Assembly (NCBI RefSeq): GCF_018847975.1
Contig: NZ_CP072597.1
Location: 2,953,001 to 3,017,000, forward strand
DNA: 64,000 nucleotides
From: Lysobacter sp. K5869
GTDB taxonomy: Bacteria > Pseudomonadota > Gammaproteobacteria > Xanthomonadales > Xanthomonadaceae
Direction of reading: 5' to 3'
Shown here: positions 58,768-64,000 of the stretch, in pieces
Layout of the letters: every line of letters begins with the position of its first letter
Numbering within the stretch: the stretch's first letter is position 1
The notes under the pieces: generated by a model
What the model was told of the DNA's origin: nothing
Databases searched by the model: none
The model's input: only the letters and a program-made list of their open reading frames with translations
Translations under genes and position numbers: made by a program

Positions 58768-61700
58768 ATGCCTACCCCCCTGCGCCGCCGCCTGCGCCTC
58801 GCGCGCCGTGCCGTGTTCTACGGCGCGGCGGTCGTGCTGGTGCTGGTGGCGTCGTTGCTGGCGGTGGCGAGCCAGTTGCTGCCGCTGGCCGAGCGGCATC
58901 CGGACAAGGTCGCGGCGTGGCTGAGCCAGCGCGCCGGGCGGCCGGTCGCGTTCGACCGGGTGGAGACCCAATGGACCCGGCGCGGGCCGCTGCTGCGCCT
59001 GGACGGGCTGCGCATCGGCGAGGGCGCGCAGGCGTTCAACATCGGCGACGCCGAGATGCTGGTGTCGCTGTATGCCGGCGTGTTGCCGGGGCAGGCGTTC
59101 TCCGAACTGCGCCTGCGCGGCCTGGATTTGACCTTGGAGCGCGCCGACGACGGCCGCTGGAAGGTGCGCGGCTTGCCGGGGCAGGAACAGACCGAGCAGG
59201 GCGATCCGCTGTCGGCGCTGGAAGGCCTGGGCGAGCTGCAGGTCATCGACGGCAAGCTGGCGGTGATCGCGCCGAGCCTGGGCGTGGATGCGCGCGTGCC
59301 GAAGATCGACCTGCGCCTGCGCGTCGACGGCGACCGCGTGCGCGCCGGCGCGCGCGCGTGGCCGAGCGTGGGCGTGGCCGGTTCGCCGTCGACGCCGCTG
59401 GACGTGGTGGCGGATTTCGACCGCAAGCGCGGCGACGGCCGCGCCTATGCCGGCGCCACCCGCGCCGACTTGTCGGGCTGGTCGCCGTTGCTGAAAGTCG
59501 CCGGCATCCGGGTCGAGTCGGGGCAGGGCCGGGCGGAAGCCTGGGCCGACCTGCGCGGGCATCGGATCGCGGGCGTGATGGTGTCGGCCGCGCTGGACCG
59601 GGTCGGCTTGCGCGCCGAGCGCAGCGCGGCGTCGGCTTCGGTGCCGGCCGCGCTCGCCGCCGCGGCCGCGCCGGTGGCGGCGGTGGCCAACAGCATGCCG
59701 GGGGCGGCGGGCGCCACGTCGGCGGGTGCGAATCAAACCGGCGCGAGTCAGGCCGGTGCGAATCAGGCCGGTCCGAATCAAACCGGTTCGAATCAGGCCG
59801 GTCCGAATCAGGCCGGCGCGAACGGGGTGATCGCGAACCGGAGCAGCACGAATCGGATCGTCGCCAATCCGGCCGACGCCGCTCAGAACGCCGCGAACCA
59901 GAACAGCGCGAGTCGGAGCAATACGACTCAGGCCGCCAGCGCCGCGCCGCCAAGCGCGCCCGCGAACGCCGCCGCGAGCCAATCCGCGCCGCCGGCGCGC
60001 ATCGAATTCGAACACGTCGAAACGCTCGCCCATTACCGCCTCACCGACACCGGTTGGCGCCTGGACGCGTCCAAGCTGCGCATCGGCAGCGGCCAGAACG
60101 TGCAGAGCCTCGACGGCCTCGCCGTGGCCGGCGGCGAACGTTACGCGCTGCGCGCCGACCGCATCGACGCCGGCCCGCTGATCGCGGTGGCCGCGCTCAG
60201 CGACGCGCTGCCCGAGCGTCTGCGCCATTGGTTCGAAACCGCCAAGCCGCGGGCGTCGCTGAGCGCGATCGCGGTCAACGGCCATCGCGGCGGGCCGATG
60301 TTCGCCAGCGCCCGCGTCGACGCGCTGGGCTTCGATCCGGTCGGCCATTCGCCCGGCCTGCAAGGCTTGGCCGGCAGCTTCCAGGCCGATGCCGACGGTT
60401 TCGCCTTCGATCTCGACGAAAACGCGCCGATGCGCTTCGACTGGCCGTCGGGCTTCGGCGTGGTGCACACGTTTAAGCTGAGCGGCAGCGTCGGCGGTTG
60501 GCGCGAAGGCGGCGGCTGGCGCGTCGGCACCACCGCGCTGCGCATCGACGGCGACGTCGGCGTGCGCGCGCGCGGCGGCATGTGGTGGCAGGGCGACGGT
60601 TCGCGGCCGTGGATCGACATCGCCGCCGATCTGGATCCGATCAAGCTGCCGACCGCCAAGGGGTTCTGGATCCGCAGCCAGATGTCGCAGCGTCTGTTGA
60701 ACTGGCTCGACACCGCGCTGGTCGCCGGCACCTTGGTCGACGCGCACGCGGTGGTGTCGGGCGATCTCGACGACTGGCCGTTCAACCACAACAACGGCCT
60801 GTTCCACGCCGGCGGCAAGCTGCGCGGCGCCACCGTCAAGTTCCAGCCCGATTGGCCGGCGGTGGAAGGGCTCGACGCCGACATCGCCTTCGTCGGCGAC
60901 GGCTTCAGCGTCGACGGCAGCGGCAAGATCGCCGGCGTCGGCGTGCGCAAGGTGCAGGCCGGGATCGAGAGCTATCACGACGGCGTGCTGTACGTGAAAG
61001 CCGATACCGCGTCGGAAGCCTCGCAATTGCTAACGCTGCTGCGGCAGAGCCCGCTGCACAAGGAACACGCCGACACCCTCGACAACCTGCGCGCCAGCGG
61101 ACCGGCCTCGGTCGCGTTCGACATGCAGTTGGCGCTGCGCGAGGGCGGGCGCACCACGCTCAACGGCGGGGTCGAGCTGAGCGAGGCCAAGCTCGCCGAT
61201 CCGCGCTGGAAGGTCGCGTTCGAGCAAGTGCGCGGCCATGCCGACTTCAGCCGCGGCGGGTTCCGCGCCGAGGATCTGGACGTGGTCCACGAGGGCGCGC
61301 CGGGCAAGCTGTCGCTGCGCGCCGGCGAGGAGTTCGTGCGCGACAAGAGCAACGCGTTCGAGGCCGGGCTGGATGCGATGTCCGGCGCCGACGATTTGAT
61401 TTCGCGCGGCCCCGACAGCCTGGCGTGGTTGAAGAATTATCTGGACGGGCGCTCGCTGTGGACGGTGGGCATCTCGATTCCGCGGAGTGCGCCGGCCGTC
61501 GCGGGCAAGCCCGCCGTGGCTGCGCCGACGATGCTGCGCCTGCAATCGAACTTGATCGGCACCGCGCTGACCCTGCCGCCGCCGTTGAACAAGGCCGCGG
61601 GCGCGGCGCTGGCGACCAGCGTCGAAACCCCGTTGCCGCTGGGCAGCGGCGACGTGCGCGTGGCGCTGGGCAACACCTTGGCGCTGCGCGCGCGCAACAC

Positions 61701-63027
61701 CAACAACAAGACCGGCGTGCGCGTGGTGCTCGGCGCCAATCGCGTCGACGATCTGCCGCCGGCCAACGGCTTGGCGGTGAGCGGACGCACCGACACGCTG
61801 GAAGCGATCGACTGGATCGCGCTCGCGCACGGCGACGGGTCCGACGACAGCTTGCCGCTGCAGCGCATCGACGTCACCGCGCAACGCCTGCAATTGCTCG
61901 GCGGCGTGTTCCCCAACACCCGTCTGGTGGTGGTGCCGGCGGCGCGCGGCGCGACCGCGGTGCGCGCCGAGGGCGCGGCGCTGGAAGGCGCGGTGATGAT
62001 TCCGGCCAACGAGACCGGCACCATCGCCGGCAAGTTCGCGCGCGTGCACTGGGGTTCGCAAGACGCGGGCAACGCCGGCGCGAGCGCGGCGGCGAACGGC
62101 AACGCCCACGCCGCGGCGGCGAATGCGGCGCCCGTCGCGCAGGCCGCGGCCAAGCCGGCGGACGCGTCGATGGACCCGGCCAAGATTCCCGCGCTCAACA
62201 TCGACATCGCCGAACTGCGCTTCGGCAGCGCCGCGCTCGGCAGCGCCAGCGTGCGCACCCGGCCGACTCCGGCGGGCATGCGCATCGATCAGATCAGCAC
62301 GCGCGGCAACAAGCAGTCGATCGACCTCAGCGGCGATTGGACCGGCCGCGGCGCCAACGCGCGCACCCATCTGAGCGCGACCGTGGACAGCGGCGACGTC
62401 GGCGCGTTGATGAGCGGTTTCGGTTTCGGCGGCCAGATCGGCGGCGGCCGCGGCAAGGCGCGGCTCGACGCGGGCTGGCCGGGCACGCCGGCGGGCATCG
62501 CGCTGGGCTCGCTGGAAGGCACGCTCAACTTGGACATGCGCGACGGCCGCCTGATCGAGATCGAACCCGGCGCCGGACGCATGCTCGGCCTGCTCAGCGT
62601 GGCGCAGTTGCCGCGCCGCCTGACCCTGGACTTCCGCGACCTGTTCGCCAAGGGCTTCGCCTTCGACCGCGTCGGCGGCACGGTGCGCTTCGGCAACGGC
62701 AGCGCGCGCAGCGACGACCTGAGCATCGACGGCCCGGCCGCGAGCATCGCCATCCGCGGCGCCGCCGACCTGCGCGCGCAGAGCTACGACCAAACCATCG
62801 AAGTGCGGCCCAAGGCGGCCAACGTGCTGACCGCGGTCGGCGCGCTCGCCGCCGGCCCGGTCGGCGCGGCGATCGGCGCGGCGGCCAACGCGGTGCTGCA
62901 AAAGCCGCTCGGCAGCCTGACTTCGCGCACCTACCGGGTGACCGGGCCGTGGAAGGAGCCGAAGGTCGAGGTGGTGACGCGCGAGCAGACCCGGGCCGAG
63001 GCCAGGCCGGCGCCGCCGGCGGGCTAG
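58768..63027 (+). CDS. yhdP: YhdP-family AsmA-like envelope protein (1419 aa)
   Basis: The product has an N-terminal transmembrane helix (AVFYGAAVVLVLVASLLAVASQLL, about 17-40). A very long periplasmic beta-rich region follows (LLRLDGLRIGEG, FSELRLRGLDLTLERADDGRWKVRG). The end has the AsmA/YhdP C-terminal features, with RLIEIEPGAGRMLGLLSVAQLPRRLTLDFRDLF and IRGAADLRAQSYDQTIEVRP. YhdP-type proteins bridge the membranes and take part in phospholipid transport to the outer membrane. Residues about 300-410 are an unusual low-complexity insertion of pentapeptides and Ala/Asn/Ser. The gene lies after rng and before tldD, the usual place. Confidence 0.92.
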   Translation: MPTPLRRRLRLARRAVFYGAAVVLVLVASLLAVASQLLPLAERHPDKVAAWLSQRAGRPVAFDRVETQWTRRGPLLRLDGLRIGEGAQAFNIGDAEMLVSLYAGVLPGQAFSELRLRGLDLTLERADDGRWKVRGLPGQEQTEQGDPLSALEGLGELQVIDGKLAVIAPSLGVDARVPKIDLRLRVDGDRVRAGARAWPSVGVAGSPSTPLDVVADFDRKRGDGRAYAGATRADLSGWSPLLKVAGIRVESGQGRAEAWADLRGHRIAGVMVSAALDRVGLRAERSAASASVPAALAAAAAPVAAVANSMPGAAGATSAGANQTGASQAGANQAGPNQTGSNQAGPNQAGANGVIANRSSTNRIVANPADAAQNAANQNSASRSNTTQAASAAPPSAPANAAASQSAPPARIEFEHVETLAHYRLTDTGWRLDASKLRIGSGQNVQSLDGLAVAGGERYALRADRIDAGPLIAVAALSDALPERLRHWFETAKPRASLSAIAVNGHRGGPMFASARVDALGFDPVGHSPGLQGLAGSFQADADGFAFDLDENAPMRFDWPSGFGVVHTFKLSGSVGGWREGGGWRVGTTALRIDGDVGVRARGGMWWQGDGSRPWIDIAADLDPIKLPTAKGFWIRSQMSQRLLNWLDTALVAGTLVDAHAVVSGDLDDWPFNHNNGLFHAGGKLRGATVKFQPDWPAVEGLDADIAFVGDGFSVDGSGKIAGVGVRKVQAGIESYHDGVLYVKADTASEASQLLTLLRQSPLHKEHADTLDNLRASGPASVAFDMQLALREGGRTTLNGGVELSEAKLADPRWKVAFEQVRGHADFSRGGFRAEDLDVVHEGAPGKLSLRAGEEFVRDKSNAFEAGLDAMSGADDLISRGPDSLAWLKNYLDGRSLWTVGISIPRSAPAVAGKPAVAAPTMLRLQSNLIGTALTLPPPLNKAAGAALATSVETPLPLGSGDVRVALGNTLALRARNTNNKTGVRVVLGANRVDDLPPANGLAVSGRTDTLEAIDWIALAHGDGSDDSLPLQRIDVTAQRLQLLGGVFPNTRLVVVPAARGATAVRAEGAALEGAVMIPANETGTIAGKFARVHWGSQDAGNAGASAAANGNAHAAAANAAPVAQAAAKPADASMDPAKIPALNIDIAELRFGSAALGSASVRTRPTPAGMRIDQISTRGNKQSIDLSGDWTGRGANARTHLSATVDSGDVGALMSGFGFGGQIGGGRGKARLDAGWPGTPAGIALGSLEGTLNLDMRDGRLIEIEPGAGRMLGLLSVAQLPRRLTLDFRDLFAKGFAFDRVGGTVRFGNGSARSDDLSIDGPAASIAIRGAADLRAQSYDQTIEVRPKAANVLTAVGALAAGPVGAAIGAAANAVLQKPLGSLTSRTYRVTGPWKEPKVEVVTREQTRAEARPAPPAG
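59728..59817. repeat. 15-bp minisatellite within yhdP
   Basis: Six 15-bp units encode ANQTG, ASQAG, ANQAG, PNQTG, SNQAG and PNQAG, followed by degenerate Ala/Asn/Ser codons. Units differ at few positions, mostly the first codon. Confidence 0.85.
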
Positions 63028-63465
63028 GGCGGGGTTCCGCCTTCGTTTCGGATCGGCGCGATCCGATGACGCGAAGGTCTTGGGTTGGACGCTCCTCCCG
63101 CGCGCGCCGCGCGCCGAGCCCGCGCAAGCCGGTTTGGGCTGCGGCCGGAGCCGCGCGTGCGGGCAGGGCGATTAAGCGAGCCTCCAGGCTCCGTGGTTCG
63201 CCGCGGGTTCTGGTGGGCATCCGGCTTCCAGCCCTCCACGAGCGCACCGCGGCTTTGACGGCTGCCATGGGTGCGCCGTCCGGCCCGCTGCTTCGCGGCG
63301 GCCCCGCCCCCCTGGAGCCGCGCCCACCGCGCACCGCCCGATCCGGCCTATTGATCCGCGCGCCCATCGCCACTATCTCGTTATTCGTCCCAATCCCGCG
63401 CCCGCGCCGCCACAGCCGCGCCGCGGCCGCCTAAGATGCCCTTTCCCCGCCTACACGGTTCGCCC
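63028..63465. other. 438-bp intergenic region before tldD
   Basis: No ORF with coding character, RNA or clear repeat was found between yhdP and tldD. A TAAGAT at 63432 could be a -10 for tldD, but no matching -35 is evident. Confidence 0.5.
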
Positions 63466-64000
63466 ATGACCCTGCCGATCCAGATCGCCGAATCCCGCCT
63501 CCTCCTGCCCGCCGGGCTCGACGCCAGCGGCCTGGAGCGCAGCTTCGGCGCCTTGCTCGGCCCGGGCATCGATTTCGGCGACCTCTACTTCCAGCATTCG
63601 CGCCGCGAGAGCTGGTCGGTCGAGGACGGCATCGTCAAGGACGGCGCGCATTCGATCGAACAAGGCGTCGGCGTGCGCGCGATCAGCGGCGAGAAGACCG
63701 GCTTCGCTTACTCCGACGAAATCAACAGCGAGGCGCTGCTCGGCGCGGCCAAGTCGGCGCGCGCGATCGCCCGCGACGGCGGCGCGCAGACGCCGCGCGC
63801 GCTGGTGCGCGGCGGCGGCCGCTCGCTGTACCGCAGCGACGATCCGATCGATTCGCTGTCCAACGAAGCCAAGGTCGACGCGCTGCGCAAGCTCGATCAA
63901 CTGCTGCGCGCCGCCGATCCGCGCGTGCGCCAGGTGATGGTCAGCCTCAACGGCGTGCTCGACACCGTGCTGGTGGCGCGCAGCGACGGCGTGCTCGCCG
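63466..64000 (+). CDS. tldD: Metalloprotease TldD, N-terminal part (runs off the window)
   Basis: The 178 visible residues start MTLPIQIAESRLLLPAGLDASGLE. They contain GIDFGDLYFQHSRRESWSVEDGIVKDGAHSIEQGVGVRAISGEKTGFAYSDEI, the conserved TldD N-terminal region. The HExxxH metal site lies beyond the edge. With PmbA/TldE it degrades unfolded peptides and matures microcins. It follows yhdP, as in other proteobacteria. Confidence 0.93.
   Translation, partial: MTLPIQIAESRLLLPAGLDASGLERSFGALLGPGIDFGDLYFQHSRRESWSVEDGIVKDGAHSIEQGVGVRAISGEKTGFAYSDEINSEALLGAAKSARAIARDGGAQTPRALVRGGGRSLYRSDDPIDSLSNEAKVDALRKLDQLLRAADPRVRQVMVSLNGVLDTVLVARSDGVLA

Noticed and set aside
57091..61026. A 1311-codon open frame on the minus strand opposite rng and yhdP
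   Set aside because: It is antisense to two well-identified genes, is dominated by Arg, Ala, His and Gly, has no recognisable domain, and crosses an intergenic gap. It is a high-GC shadow frame.

Overview
The window is high-GC DNA from a gammaproteobacterium, most likely a Lysobacter or close relative in the Xanthomonadaceae. This is inferred from the conserved host gene order (tRNA cluster, tig, clpP, clpX, lon, hupB, tRNA-Val/Asp, ppiD) and from GTAG-headed REP elements of the kind known in this family. Bases 1 to about 37,550 are one nearly complete prophage. The remainder is chromosome.

The prophage is cut off on the left inside its integrase gene and ends on the right at 37,551, in the anticodon loop of a tRNA-Arg(TCT) gene, of which only the 3' half remains there. 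A leftward early operon (10,597 down to 1) carries small unknown genes, a P-loop ATPase resembling Sak4, an SSB-like protein, a YqaJ/lambda-type exonuclease, a NinB-like protein, RdgC, a cytosine methyltransferase, a DUF4224 protein and the integrase. The immunity region (10,630-12,270) has a lambda-like layout: a repressor without a peptidase domain, a divergent Cro/YdaS-like gene, and two matching promoter-operator pairs. Rightward genes follow: a CII-position regulator, a primase zinc-finger protein, a RepA-type helicase, an iteron-rich candidate origin, a RusA-like resolvase and a Q-position protein with its own late promoter and terminator. Lysis genes (amidase, membrane protein, Rz with an embedded Rz1) precede a P22-type podovirus head: terminase, P22-like portal, scaffold, P22-like coat, gp4- and gp10-like proteins, three ejection proteins (one with an M15 peptidase domain) and tail-fibre genes. 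No tape-measure or tail-tube gene is visible, so a short-tailed virion is expected.

The chromosome from 37,600 holds tRNA-His and tRNA-Lys, a few unknown membrane or secreted proteins, a proline iminopeptidase, tRNA-Leu, and then the protein-quality-control block: trigger factor, ClpP, ClpX, Lon, HU-beta and PpiD. tRNA-Val and two identical tRNA-Asp genes lie between hupB and ppiD. clpP and lon share a heat-shock-type promoter motif. After ppiD come REP elements, rlmH, a TonB-like protein, a SIMPL-domain protein with a small coupled ORF, maf, rng, a very large YhdP-family protein and the start of tldD.

All functions are read from the sequence by recognition of motifs and families. No database search was run. 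Starts were set by Shine-Dalgarno placement or by overlap with the neighbouring stop where visible.
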